The translations under genes and the position numbers were made by a program. Below the pieces are notes generated by a model. The model was not told the origin of the DNA and made no database searches. It saw only the letters and a program-made list of their open reading frames with translations. Positions 1 to 7,220 of a stretch of DNA of 11,085 bases are shown piece after piece (within the stretch, counting starts at the first letter, position 1; each line of letters starts with the position of its first letter). The DNA lies in contig VGPI01000056.1 in NCBI GenBank assembly GCA_016875595.1, positions 1-11,085 on the forward strand, written 5' to 3'. The DNA comes from Candidatus Cloacimonadota bacterium (GTDB lineage: Bacteria > Cloacimonadota > Cloacimonadia > Cloacimonadales > Cloacimonadaceae).

Positions 1-304
1 CCATTGCCTCACGCTTTTCCGTCTGGTCACGCCAGATGCGGGCATTTCCGCTGAACCGGATGTAGCCGGTGTGCCCGGCCTCAGTCAAAGGGAGGCATAC
101 TTCGATGGCGCCGTTATCTGCTATCTGCTGGACTTTGGAATCACCGCTGAAGGTGACGACCCAGAAGCGGTCATCAATATAGAACAGGACCACCGGTCGG
201 ACGCGGGGCTGCTTTTTGTCGCAGGTAGCCAGGTAGGCATACTGGTTTGCCTTGAGCCAGGCGTAGATTTCCTGTTGGAGCGATGAATCGTTAGTCCGTG
301 CCAT
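1..304 (-). CDS. Pyridoxamine 5'-phosphate oxidase family flavoprotein, N-terminal part
   Basis: This gene runs off the left edge, so only the first 101 codons are present. The product begins MARTNDSSLQQEIYAWLK, followed by YLATCDKKQPRVRPVV and then FYIDDRFWVVTFSGDSKVQQI. An N-terminal helix followed by a strand 'YLATxxxxxPRVRPV' and a second strand ending in a 'KxxQI' turn is typical of FMN-binding split-barrel proteins of the PNPOx-like family. These bind FMN or sometimes F420 or heme, and many small members have unknown substrates. The ATG at 302-304 has an AAGGA Shine-Dalgarno sequence at 311-315, seven bases upstream. The gene begins 33 bp after the cyclophilin stop, on the same strand, and a strong hairpin lies between them. 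Family assignment is fairly safe; the substrate cannot be told. Confidence 0.82.
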   Translation of the reverse strand, partial: MARTNDSSLQQEIYAWLKANQYAYLATCDKKQPRVRPVVLFYIDDRFWVVTFSGDSKVQQIADNGAIEVCLPLTEAGHTGYIRFSGNARIWRDQTEKREAM

Positions 305-315
305 GCTATGTCCTT

Positions 316-338
316 GGGGCGCTGAAGGATAGCGCCCC
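316..338 (-). terminator. GC-rich hairpin between cyclophilin and flavoprotein genes
   Basis: An 8-bp perfect stem (ggggcgct / agcgcccc) with a 7-base loop begins at the last base of the cyclophilin stop codon and ends directly before the Shine-Dalgarno sequence of the next gene. No T run follows it on the minus strand, so it is not a classical intrinsic terminator. It could be a weak terminator, a 3'-end stabiliser of the upstream message, or a structure affecting initiation of the downstream gene. Confidence 0.4.
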
Positions 339-1183
339 TACAGGTTGCCGATGGTGATCCGGGTGATCACTGCCTGGTTTTCGGGAAGGGGATTGTCATT
401 GGCGTCGCGGGGCAGGTTTTCGATCTTGTGGGCGATATCCATTCCCTTGGTGACTTTGCCAAAGACGGTGTGTTTGCCATTGAGATGAGGAGCGCCGGCA
501 CGGTTGGTAACGATGAAGAATTGAGAGCCATTGGTATTGGGACCGGAATTTGCCATGGCGATGTAACCATAATCGACCGATGCTTTGAGATGGCGGGGAC
601 GGATCTTTTCCTGACTGCCGGTTTTGTCCTGATAAAATTCAATGGTGCGCTTCATGAACGGTGCCCAGCTCTGCGCATCCTGACAGGCATTGAGAACGGC
701 AATGATCTCCGGATCGGAGTTTTGCTGATTGATCTGTAAGTAAGGGATCAGGATCTTTTCATAAACGAGGGCGGCGACCTCTTCATCGGGGATCACGCCG
801 GTGATCTCGGTACCTTCGAGATAACATTCGTCCTCGAAACGGTAACTGGGATTGCCGCGTCCATCGTTGCCGCGGTCTCCATCTTTGGTATTGGGACATC
901 CGCTCTGGATCATGAAGTTCGGGATTACGCGGTGGAAATAGATCCCATCAAAAAATCCGGATTCGCTGAGGTCGATGAAGTTTTGGACGGTTTTGGGGGC
1001 GAGATCAAGCCATAACTCCAGTTCGATCGTGCCTTGTGTGGTCTCCATGATGACATTGACCTTGGTTTCGGTGAGTTCCACGCGGAGAGTACTGCCCTGG
1101 GATGAATGCAACAGCATCGTGATGCAGAGCAGTATAAACACCAGCAAAACCGCCAGTGGGTTGAGTTTGGTGTGATAAGTCAT
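338..1183 (-). CDS. Membrane-anchored or exported cyclophilin-type peptidyl-prolyl isomerase with a large insertion
   Basis: The 281-residue product catalyses cis-trans isomerisation of X-Pro bonds and probably assists folding outside the cytoplasm. Residues 10-27 form a hydrophobic signal or anchor segment. There is no good lipobox (ILLC lacks a small residue at -1). The cyclophilin core is clear: METTQGTIELELW near 46-58, FHRVIPNFMIQSG at 83-95 with the catalytic Arg85, YRFEDE at 114-119, YIAMANSGPNTNGSQFFIV at 207-225 and HLNGKHTVFG at 233-242. His233 occupies the position that is Trp in human cyclophilin A, as in many bacterial members. About 85 residues (roughly 120-205) are inserted between the FEDE strand and the MANSGPN strand, which are separated by only about a dozen residues in a minimal cyclophilin. 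AAGGAG lies seven bases before the ATG, and the gene follows the LpxH-like gene by 38 bp. Confidence 0.93.
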   Translation of the reverse strand: MTYHTKLNPLAVLLVFILLCITMLLHSSQGSTLRVELTETKVNVIMETTQGTIELELWLDLAPKTVQNFIDLSESGFFDGIYFHRVIPNFMIQSGCPNTKDGDRGNDGRGNPSYRFEDECYLEGTEITGVIPDEEVAALVYEKILIPYLQINQQNSDPEIIAVLNACQDAQSWAPFMKRTIEFYQDKTGSQEKIRPRHLKASVDYGYIAMANSGPNTNGSQFFIVTNRAGAPHLNGKHTVFGKVTKGMDIAHKIENLPRDANDNPLPENQAVITRITIGNL

Positions 1184-1221
1184 GTATATCTCCTTTTTAT
1201 ACTGAGTCAGAGAGGTCGGGT

Positions 1222-1953
1222 TCAGGGCTCAAACTTGCCGAGCTCGAGGTTCCCGTCAATGAGTTTTACGTATGAGTAGTGCCCGATCCAGTCGCCACTA
1301 TTGGCATAAACACCTTCGGGGAAGGTGATCAGGCAGGGTTCGTGGCTGTGTCCCATAATGATGTGGTCAAAGTGTTTCAATTGCTTCTGAGCATACTGCT
1401 GCAAGCCGGATATCTTCTGCTGGCGGACGGGATCGTTCAGGGTGCGGACACGGCTGCTGCGGGAGATATGCGCTCCGATAGTCAGTGCCCAGTCGGGATG
1501 GAGCAGGGCAAAGATGCGTTTCATCAGTGGCAGGCGGATCAGACGCCGAAAGATCCGGTAGCGGGCATCGTTGTTGGTGTAGAGGTCACCATGCGTGATG
1601 AGTGTCTTTTTGCCGTCCGCCTCCAGGATATAGCAACGCTGATAGATCTCGGCATTGAGATAAGTGGAAAAAAAGTCGTTGAACCAGAAATCGTGATTGC
1701 CACTGATATAGATGATCCGGCAGCCGCGCTCGCTGAAGTCCGCCAGACGCTTGAGCAGGGGGAAGTATTGTTTGATGATGGAGTATCGCCAGTCGAACCA
1801 GAGGTCAAAGATATCGCCATTGAGGACGAGGAGGTCATACTCCTCTGCGAGCGCTGCAGTCAGGAAGCGAAGGATAGTCTCACTGTTCTGCCGGTCATTG
1901 CGGTCGCGGGGGGCGAATTTGTAGTGGATATCGGAGAGAACCAGGGTTTTCAT
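1222..1953 (-). CDS. LpxH-like metallophosphoesterase (UDP-2,3-diacylglucosamine diphosphatase family)
   Basis: The 243-residue calcineurin-like phosphoesterase has all the metal-binding motifs in order: Asp8 and His10 (LSDIHYKF), Asp47 (NGDIFD), Asn86-His87 (SGNHDFW), His121 (ITHGDLY), and His202/His204 (GHSHEP). NGDIFDLWFDW and GNHDFWFNDFF are typical of the LpxH family, which hydrolyses UDP-2,3-diacylglucosamine to lipid X at the inner membrane in lipid A synthesis. Length matches LpxH (about 240). The arginine-rich stretch YRIFRRLIRLPLMKRIF (132-148) fits the membrane-facing lid region of LpxH. Its ATG overlaps the DUF4159 stop by 4 nt (ATGA), implying translational coupling. The substrate is inferred from family; a different phosphate ester is possible because no other lpx gene is in the window. 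Confidence 0.85.
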   Translation of the reverse strand: MKTLVLSDIHYKFAPRDRNDRQNSETILRFLTAALAEEYDLLVLNGDIFDLWFDWRYSIIKQYFPLLKRLADFSERGCRIIYISGNHDFWFNDFFSTYLNAEIYQRCYILEADGKKTLITHGDLYTNNDARYRIFRRLIRLPLMKRIFALLHPDWALTIGAHISRSSRVRTLNDPVRQQKISGLQQYAQKQLKHFDHIIMGHSHEPCLITFPEGVYANSGDWIGHYSYVKLIDGNLELGKFEP

Positions 1954-2627
1954 GAGGGACGCGTGATCAGATAATAGATGATGTTGACGCCGAAGCGGAG
2001 AGCTGTCTCACGCACCTGGGGCGGGTTCTTGTGTGTCTCATAATCTGCCCAGCCGTCGCTGATATTGGATTCATAAGTATAGAGCACCATCAGGCGGCCG
2101 TTCTCGTCAAAGATCCCAAACACCTGCGACGGTTTTTCATCGTGCTTGTGAATCTTGGGCAAGCCCGCACTGAAGTCGTAGAAACAGGTAAACATCGGGA
2201 AGGTGGGATCAAGTTCGATCAGGTCATATTCGGGAAAGATGCGTTTGATCTCACGCCGGAAAGCGCTATCCATGCCATAATCGTCATCGGCATAGAGAAA
2301 ACCACCCCGCACCAGCCAATCCCTCAGGTTGTCCAATTCACGGTCAGTGAACCGGATATTACCGTGACCGGTCAGGTAAAGGAAGGGATGATCAAAGAGG
2401 CGGGGATCGCTTGCCTTGACCACGGTCTGATCAAGGGGAAAATCGGTATTGAGCACGGCATTCACATAGCGTGCCAGATTGGGCAGAACCTCCGGATCGT
2501 TGTACCAGTCACCACCGCCATCATACTGAAGCCGGGCAAATCCCCGATTCTGCGCCGTACCAGTCACTGCCTGCGCCCCGGCACAAGTGATGAGCAGTAT
2601 GATCAGGGTAGTGATATGGAGGGGCAT
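1950..2627 (-). CDS. DUF4159 domain protein with signal peptide
   Basis: The 225-residue product has a cleavable-looking signal peptide (roughly 1-20, LIILLITCAGAQA). The rest matches what I know of DUF4159: FARLQYDGGGDWYNDPEVLPNL at the start, then an 'LYLTGHG' strand near 85, 'LRDWLVRGGFLYADDDYG' around 100-118, and a C-terminal segment naming a drop in a parent chain (NPPQVRETALRFGVNIIYYLITRP). The LTGHG, GGFLYADD and conserved Trp/Tyr motifs resemble a glutamine-amidotransferase-like or sugar-binding fold, but the family has no proven activity. An AGGA sequence precedes the ATG, and the start is three bases past the stop of the upstream gene. Location in the periplasm is inferred from the signal peptide. 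Function unknown. Confidence 0.82.
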   Translation of the reverse strand: MPLHITTLIILLITCAGAQAVTGTAQNRGFARLQYDGGGDWYNDPEVLPNLARYVNAVLNTDFPLDQTVVKASDPRLFDHPFLYLTGHGNIRFTDRELDNLRDWLVRGGFLYADDDYGMDSAFRREIKRIFPEYDLIELDPTFPMFTCFYDFSAGLPKIHKHDEKPSQVFGIFDENGRLMVLYTYESNISDGWADYETHKNPPQVRETALRFGVNIIYYLITRPS

Positions 2628-2630
2628 AGC

Positions 2631-4040
2631 TCAGTTCCTGATCTTGAGTTCCACGCAGAAGAGGGTCTTGCCGACCACGGCATAAAAACACTCACGCAGG
2701 CGGTCGTAGCCCGAGAGGAAGAGCAATTTGTCGTTGAAAGTGATGCTGGAGATCAGTTCGCCGCGATTGCTGTCATAAACGCTGATCCCGCTTTCTAATG
2801 GGATAACGGTGATCTTGCCGTCCAGGCGGGCATCGTCGCTATTGGCAAGGATGATTGGATTGTTGCGGAAAGTGGAATGGTGGCGGTCGGAATGATTTAC
2901 CTGCCAAATGATCTGTCCGCTGTCCTCACGGGCTAAACTGTGCCGGCTCGCTTCGATTATCAAAAGGCTACCGGCGTTTCCATCCGTCATCAGAAGCCCC
3001 TGAACAACGGACTCCACCTGTTTCTTCCAGACCAGTTTCTTGCTGCGGAGATCGTAGGCGGCGACGATATTGTGCGCAGCGAGATAGATATTGTCATTGG
3101 AAAAGGTGGGGCTGGCGGTGATCTCATACTGCAACGCAGTCTGCCAGCCGATCTTGAAAGCGATATTGCGGGCGGGCTGGCTAAAGATCTGTTTGAGGAT
3201 ATTGGGTGATGAATTCTTGAGAAACTCGGGCACCTGCTCGAGAGTGGCAATCCGGCTGCTCCGGATCTGGATGCCGAGTTTATTGCAACCGCTCTCGATG
3301 AAGCGGTTTCCCCAGATCATGTAGGCCGTGGAAAGCAAAGCGATAATGATCAGGATAATGCCGCTGACCTGAAAACGCTTTAATCTGCGGCGTCTGGGAT
3401 GGAGCTGTTTCTCACGGGCGGTAAGGATCAGATACAGAGTATCTTTATCGGTGGCGGATGACTCTGCCAATGCCTTGAGCATTTCCGGTTCCCTGACCTG
3501 CGACAGTAGTAACTGTGCCTGTTTCATAGTAAGTACGATCAGGCGTTCATGTTCATTGGGCGTGACCCGCACCGGCTTGACCTTGATGTCATCTTCCATG
3601 GCGCCTAATAGTGACATCTCGTCCAGGGATTTGACGTGGAAATTCTTCCAGTTGGCACCGATGACTTTGACGCCTTGCTTGCCAACGATCGCAGCTGCCA
3701 AGCGGCCAAATTGAACGATAAAGATCTCATGCTCATACATGATGCCCACCAGCACTGAGATTCCTTTCTCGTTGAGAGAGGTCTTTTTGAAGAGGGCATG
3801 CAGCTTCCAGTGGAAATCACCAAAGAAGCGTTTGAGCCACGATTCCACCTCAAATCTGGAGACCTTGTCGATCCCGGAATGGTAGAGCTCAAGCTTAATC
3901 TCCGCCTGGATCTCTTCAAGGAGCACATTGTTCTCCGGATGCCAGGTGCAGACGAACCATCCGTATTTACCGCTCTGGTCACTGCGGTGCTCGATCATAT
4001 TACCGGGAAATGTAAAGTGTAAACTCTCAAGCGTGATCAT
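2631..4040 (-). CDS. Single-pass membrane protein: PP2C-like N-terminus, PQQ-like propeller C-terminus
   Basis: I do not recognise this 469-residue protein as a named family. Residues about 1-185 resemble a degenerate PP2C phosphatase: a strand 'KGISVLVGIMYEHEIFIVQFG' (92-112) followed by 'AAAIVGKQGV' and later 'ERLIVLTMKQA', at the places where active enzymes carry 'VGDSR' and 'LxTDG'. The metal-binding Asp-Gly pairs are not visible, so it is probably inactive. A basic stretch (RRRRLKRF, 217-223) precedes a single transmembrane helix at about 226-243, which predicts a cytoplasmic N-terminus and an external C-terminus. Residues about 290-469 contain blade-like repeats ('IYLAAHNIVAAYDLRSKKLVWKK', 'SLAREDSGQIIWQV', 'SVYDSNRGELISSI') like PQQ/Trp-docking propellers. 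GGAG lies before the ATG, one base after the radical SAM stop. Confidence 0.7.
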   Translation of the reverse strand: MITLESLHFTFPGNMIEHRSDQSGKYGWFVCTWHPENNVLLEEIQAEIKLELYHSGIDKVSRFEVESWLKRFFGDFHWKLHALFKKTSLNEKGISVLVGIMYEHEIFIVQFGRLAAAIVGKQGVKVIGANWKNFHVKSLDEMSLLGAMEDDIKVKPVRVTPNEHERLIVLTMKQAQLLLSQVREPEMLKALAESSATDKDTLYLILTAREKQLHPRRRRLKRFQVSGIILIIIALLSTAYMIWGNRFIESGCNKLGIQIRSSRIATLEQVPEFLKNSSPNILKQIFSQPARNIAFKIGWQTALQYEITASPTFSNDNIYLAAHNIVAAYDLRSKKLVWKKQVESVVQGLLMTDGNAGSLLIIEASRHSLAREDSGQIIWQVNHSDRHHSTFRNNPIILANSDDARLDGKITVIPLESGISVYDSNRGELISSITFNDKLLFLSGYDRLRECFYAVVGKTLFCVELKIRN

Positions 4041-4041
4041 A

Positions 4042-5124
4042 TCAACTCCACCATTTTATATAGCTGCGGTAAAAGACTCGTAAGACCGTGGGAAAGTGGA
4101 TGAGCATATTGGTGTAGGAAGCATTAGCCAGCGGACACCAGCAGTTCTTGTGGTGGATGCTGCGCCGTTCCAGTTCCGCATCCGCCGAATACCAGATCCG
4201 CCGGAAATTGAACTTGGTCTTGCGCAATCTGCCGATCACTTTGGCTTTGATGCAGCAAGACCAGACATCGCCATCGGGTGAGATCTGCACTGAGGCGATA
4301 CCGGCATAACAGGGAATTACCTGGGCTTCATCGCGCAGGATGCGTTTGACCAGATCATAGTATTCGATGCGGAATGCCATGGTTACCTTGTTCATTCCTT
4401 TGAATTTATCGTTCTTGATCCGGTGGATCAGGAAGTCGATGGCGGATTTATAGGCGATCTGCCCCGGTGTGATGTCGCTGTCGATCGTGTCCAGTTCTAC
4501 CCGTTGCTCAGCGATCTCGGTGATATAGGAATCCGGCGCTAAGCGCAATAACTGGCTGGCTACATAGGGGAAGTTCTCCACATTGAATTTGGAGATCACG
4601 GTATGGATGCCGACGGAGAGGTTTTTAAGCTTCAGCGCTTTGAGTTTGTGAAAGGTGGAGACGGCTTTTTTGTAGCAACCGGGAACGTTGCGGATCTGGT
4701 CGTGCATCTCTTCAATGCCGTCGATGGAGATATTGATGATGATCTGGGAGCGGGGGCAAGCCTGGGCGATGGCGGTGGTATTGTCCACAATGGTCTTGAC
4801 CATCAAGCCGTTGGTGGGGATATTAATGATCCGCGGTCGGGTATAGGTGTAGGCGAGCTTGACCACTTCCACGATGTCATTGCGCAAAAAGGGCTCACCA
4901 CCGCTGAAAGTGATCCAGTAGGCGGATCTGCCGATGGAGCGGAAGATCATGCGGTATTCGTCCAGAGAGAGGTTCTTGGCTTGCTTTTTCCAGATATTGC
5001 AGGTGCTGCAACGGGAATTGCAGGTATTGAGTAAGCTAATAGTATAGCTCATCGGCATCAACTTGGGAAAACCGATCAGACGCATAAAACAATAGCCAAT
5101 TATCCTGAATAATAAGAAGATCAC
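4042..5124 (-). CDS. Radical SAM protein with SPASM/twitch-type C-terminal domain
   Basis: The 360-residue product carries the radical SAM cluster motif CNSRCSTC (Cys35, Cys39, Cys42), followed by 'ITFSGGEPFLRNDIV' (the GGEP SAM-binding motif, near 73-87) and 'INIPTNGLM'. The C-terminal part has 'PCYAGIASVQISPDGDVWSCC' and 'HKNCWCP' (Cys328, Cys330), the pattern of an auxiliary Fe-S cluster in SPASM or twitch proteins. Such enzymes modify peptides, sugars or other molecules by 5'-deoxyadenosyl radical chemistry. The hydrophobic N-terminus (MIFLLFRIIGYCFM) may rest on the membrane. No ATG is available near the 5' end: the start is GTG at 5122-5124 with AAGGT six bases before it. Met14 or Met24 are alternatives. 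The next gene upstream encodes a glycosyltransferase, 36 bp away. Substrate unknown. Confidence 0.88.
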   Translation of the reverse strand: MIFLLFRIIGYCFMRLIGFPKLMPMSYTISLLNTCNSRCSTCNIWKKQAKNLSLDEYRMIFRSIGRSAYWITFSGGEPFLRNDIVEVVKLAYTYTRPRIINIPTNGLMVKTIVDNTTAIAQACPRSQIIINISIDGIEEMHDQIRNVPGCYKKAVSTFHKLKALKLKNLSVGIHTVISKFNVENFPYVASQLLRLAPDSYITEIAEQRVELDTIDSDITPGQIAYKSAIDFLIHRIKNDKFKGMNKVTMAFRIEYYDLVKRILRDEAQVIPCYAGIASVQISPDGDVWSCCIKAKVIGRLRKTKFNFRRIWYSADAELERRSIHHKNCWCPLANASYTNMLIHFPTVLRVFYRSYIKWWS

Positions 5125-5160
5125 CGCACTACCTTGATTCTTTCCTCCGCATCTACGGGA

Positions 5161-6066
5161 TCAATCCAGTTTTTTGGTGGATTGAGAGATATCCCAGGCA
5201 AAGGGGTTCTTTTTCTTGATGTAAAAGTCGTAATAGCCCAAGAACCGGCACAAGACCTCCAGCTTGATCACGATGATCAATTTAGCTATTTGCCGGGGAT
5301 TTTCCTTGATCTCGCTCAGTAGGATCCTGAGCAGTACGCCGGAGTCCTGGGACACGACGCTGTAATGGTGTTTGCGGATAAGCCACAGATGTCCATTCTG
5401 GATGCGGCGGCGCTGTTTGATAAAGTCGCGCAGGTTTTCCGGTCCTTTATTGTGGATGATGGCATCGGGTATGTACCTGAGCCGTAATTGATGGCGGTAC
5501 ATGATCGCTTCGATGCTGGCTTCGTCCACGGCGGAATCAGCCGGAATGCTGTCCATGACTTTGCGGAAGGCGATCACTTCACCCAGTTTGGGACTGATCA
5601 ATGCCATCCGGTGATGCAAGCGCCAGAGGAGTTGGACGGCGTATCCCATCAGAGTATCGGGTTTATTGACCGGTACGGGTCTCCCACCGGTGGCGCCGAG
5701 CTTGGGATCAGCAAAGGGCAGGACAAGCTTTTCGATGGCATCCGGAGCGGGAACGGTATCGCCGCTCTCCACGATCAGGATATCACTGGTTGCATGCTTC
5801 ATAAACAGATTGATGGCGGATGCCTTGCCTTCGCGTTTTGCCTGAGTGAGCAGGGTCACCTTTGGAATCGAGTCTTCGCCCCGTTCCGCAATGAACTGAC
5901 GGACGATCTCATCCGTCCGGTCCCGGCAAGCGCTGGAGACCACAATTACCTCAGCGATCTCCACTTGCCGTAACCGTTGCGTGGTCAGAGCTTGCAGGAG
6001 CCGCAGGATATTGTGTTCCTCATTGTAGGCGATCACGCCTATGGAGCAGCGTAGCGGTGAGTCCAT
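5161..6066 (-). CDS. Family 2 glycosyltransferase
   Basis: The 301-residue GT-A fold enzyme transfers a sugar from a nucleotide-sugar donor. It opens with CSIGVIAYNEEHNILRLLQAL (the GT2 'AYNEE' nucleotide-binding loop, residues 7-27), then 'EVIVVSSACRDRTDEIV' and 'REGKASAINLFM'. The usual DxD is replaced by Glu100-Ser-Gly-Asp103. Asp181-Glu182 (VDEASIEAIM) is the likely acceptor-side catalytic site, and QRRRIQNGHLW (218-228) stands where QxxRW occurs in processive enzymes. The open frame extends another 47 codons upstream, but that extension lies inside nusB; ATG 6064-6066, four bases after the nusB stop, gives a normal start (the SD is weak). The C-terminus has amphipathic rather than true membrane-spanning helices. 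Acceptor unknown; the neighbours suggest a surface-polymer or glycoconjugate. Confidence 0.88.
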   Translation of the reverse strand: MDSPLRCSIGVIAYNEEHNILRLLQALTTQRLRQVEIAEVIVVSSACRDRTDEIVRQFIAERGEDSIPKVTLLTQAKREGKASAINLFMKHATSDILIVESGDTVPAPDAIEKLVLPFADPKLGATGGRPVPVNKPDTLMGYAVQLLWRLHHRMALISPKLGEVIAFRKVMDSIPADSAVDEASIEAIMYRHQLRLRYIPDAIIHNKGPENLRDFIKQRRRIQNGHLWLIRKHHYSVVSQDSGVLLRILLSEIKENPRQIAKLIIVIKLEVLCRFLGYYDFYIKKKNPFAWDISQSTKKLD

Positions 6067-6070
6067 GTCT

Positions 6071-6553
6071 TTATTTGTCGTAGGGGCGTCTTTCCAAAGT
6101 GCTCTGGTTATTGCTGTCAATATCCTGATGGATAGCATCCAGGATCCCGTTGATAAATTTCCCGCTGCCTTCGGAGCAGAATTTTTTGGCGATCTCGATC
6201 GCTTCATTGATCACCACAGCCGGAGGTGTATCGGTATAAAGTAATTCATAGACGGCAACATGCAGGATATTACGGTCAAGGTGGGCGATGCGTTCCAGCG
6301 ACCAGTTATCGGAGTGTTTGTCTATCTCGTTTTCGATGTCTTCGATATTGATGATCGAATTCTTGATCAATTCATCGGTAAAGGCATAGACCGGTGACGA
6401 TGTGTCGATCTTTTCAGCGCTGAACAACTGCTGCAGCACTTCAGGATATTCAGTCAGCAAGGAATATTCGCGAAAAGCGCTCTCGATATCGGCAAAATCC
6501 AACGCATACAACGTCTGGACGGCAATTTCTCTGGCTTTACGCCGCTGTCCCAT
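6071..6553 (-). CDS. nusB: Transcription antitermination factor NusB
   Basis: The 160-residue all-helical protein starts MGQRRKAREIAVQTLYALDF, the NusB signature in which the arginine-rich N-terminal helix contacts boxA RNA. It continues with a helix around 'TDELIKNSIINIEDIENEID', then 'NWSLERIAHLDRNILHVAVYELLY' and 'TPPAVVINEAIEIAKKFCSEGSGKFINGILD', the conserved C-terminal half. With NusE (S10), NusB loads onto boxA of rRNA transcripts to prevent premature termination. The open frame extends 19 codons further upstream but overlaps ribH. ATG 6551-6553, preceded by AAGGAG, overlaps the ribH stop by one base (TGATG), so the two are translationally coupled. ribH-nusB adjacency is widespread in bacteria. 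Confidence 0.96.
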   Translation of the reverse strand: MGQRRKAREIAVQTLYALDFADIESAFREYSLLTEYPEVLQQLFSAEKIDTSSPVYAFTDELIKNSIINIEDIENEIDKHSDNWSLERIAHLDRNILHVAVYELLYTDTPPAVVINEAIEIAKKFCSEGSGKFINGILDAIHQDIDSNNQSTLERRPYDK

Positions 6554-7017
6554 CAGTTTATCTCCTTCAGGAGGTTTACCATTTCCAAAGTGGCAAGAGC
6601 GGCATTCCATCCCTTGTTTCCGGCTTTGGCTCCGGCACGTTCGATCGCCTGTTCGATGCTGTCGGTCGTCAATATCCCATAGATGACGGGCAGGTTGAGT
6701 TCAAGCCCCACCAGCGCGATCCCTTTGGTCACTTCACCGCTGATGTATTCAAAATGTGGGGTGGCGCCGCGGATCAGGACGCCAAGGCAGATCACAGCAT
6801 CATACTTGCCGGAGAGCCCGGCTTTCTTGGCAATCAGCGGGATCTCAAAGGCACCTGGCACCCAGATCACCGTTATGTCATCATCTTTGACCTCATGCCG
6901 GAGCAGGCAGTCCATCGCTCCGTCCAGCAGTTTCTTACCGATCAGTTCGTTGAACCGGCTGACGATCAGGGCAATCCTGAACCCTTTGGAGATCAGGTTT
7001 CCTTCAATTGTTTTCAT
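6553..7017 (-). CDS. ribH: 6,7-dimethyl-8-ribityllumazine synthase (riboflavin pathway)
   Basis: This 154-residue enzyme condenses 5-amino-6-ribitylaminouracil with 3,4-dihydroxy-2-butanone 4-phosphate, the penultimate step of riboflavin synthesis, in a pentameric or 60-subunit cytoplasmic assembly. Family landmarks are 'IVSRFNELI' (residues 18-26; substrate-stacking Phe22), 'VPGAFEIP' (53-60), 'CLGVLIRGATPHFEYI' with the general-base His88, and 'PVIYGILTTDSIEQAIERAG' (110-129). Length is normal. AAAGGAG stands before the ATG, eight bases away. No FMN riboswitch is recognisable upstream. Other rib genes are not in the window, so it is separated from the rest of the pathway and paired with nusB. 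Confidence 0.97.
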   Translation of the reverse strand: MKTIEGNLISKGFRIALIVSRFNELIGKKLLDGAMDCLLRHEVKDDDITVIWVPGAFEIPLIAKKAGLSGKYDAVICLGVLIRGATPHFEYISGEVTKGIALVGLELNLPVIYGILTTDSIEQAIERAGAKAGNKGWNAALATLEMVNLLKEIN

Positions 7018-7045
7018 CTCTATTTCTCCTTTTTCAAGGACATTT

Positions 7046-7200
7046 CATCGCTTGTAAGACAAGTTCTGTAACGGCGGGATTAAATCAAGTAAAATCTTCA
7101 CAGGTAGGTGAAATCATTGGAACGCCACACCAGACAAGCACCGCCTCTGATGCATAAACGTAGCTCGTCTTTCACTCATTCTATTGTCTGACAAGCGATG
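7046..7200. repeat. Inverted-repeat pair in the ribH upstream gap, MITE-like
   Basis: Two 17-base arms, 7046-7062 (catcgcttgtaagacaa) and 7184-7200 (ttgtctgacaagcgatg), are reverse complements at 16 of 17 positions and enclose 121 bp without a coding frame. The right arm continues into a small hairpin (acaagc-gat-gcttgt, 7191-7205), and a third partial copy (agacaagc) sits at 7133-7140. Terminal inverted repeats around a short non-coding core suggest a miniature transposable element or an extragenic palindromic repeat. No target-site duplication is obvious. Confidence 0.5.
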
Positions 7201-7220
7201 CTTGTACGACTACCGGCACC

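Noticed and set aside
1279..1974. Plus-strand open frame of 231 codons
   Set aside because: It lies opposite the well-supported LpxH-like gene and has low-complexity composition typical of a codon-shadow frame.
2031..2798. Long plus-strand open frame of 255 codons
   Set aside because: It is antisense to DUF4159 and the membrane protein, follows their codon phase, has no recognisable domain, and its start lacks a ribosome site.
6067..6207. N-terminal extension of the glycosyltransferase
   Set aside because: The 47 codons lie within nusB in another frame and precede the conserved GT2 start; ATG 6064-6066 fits the operon spacing.
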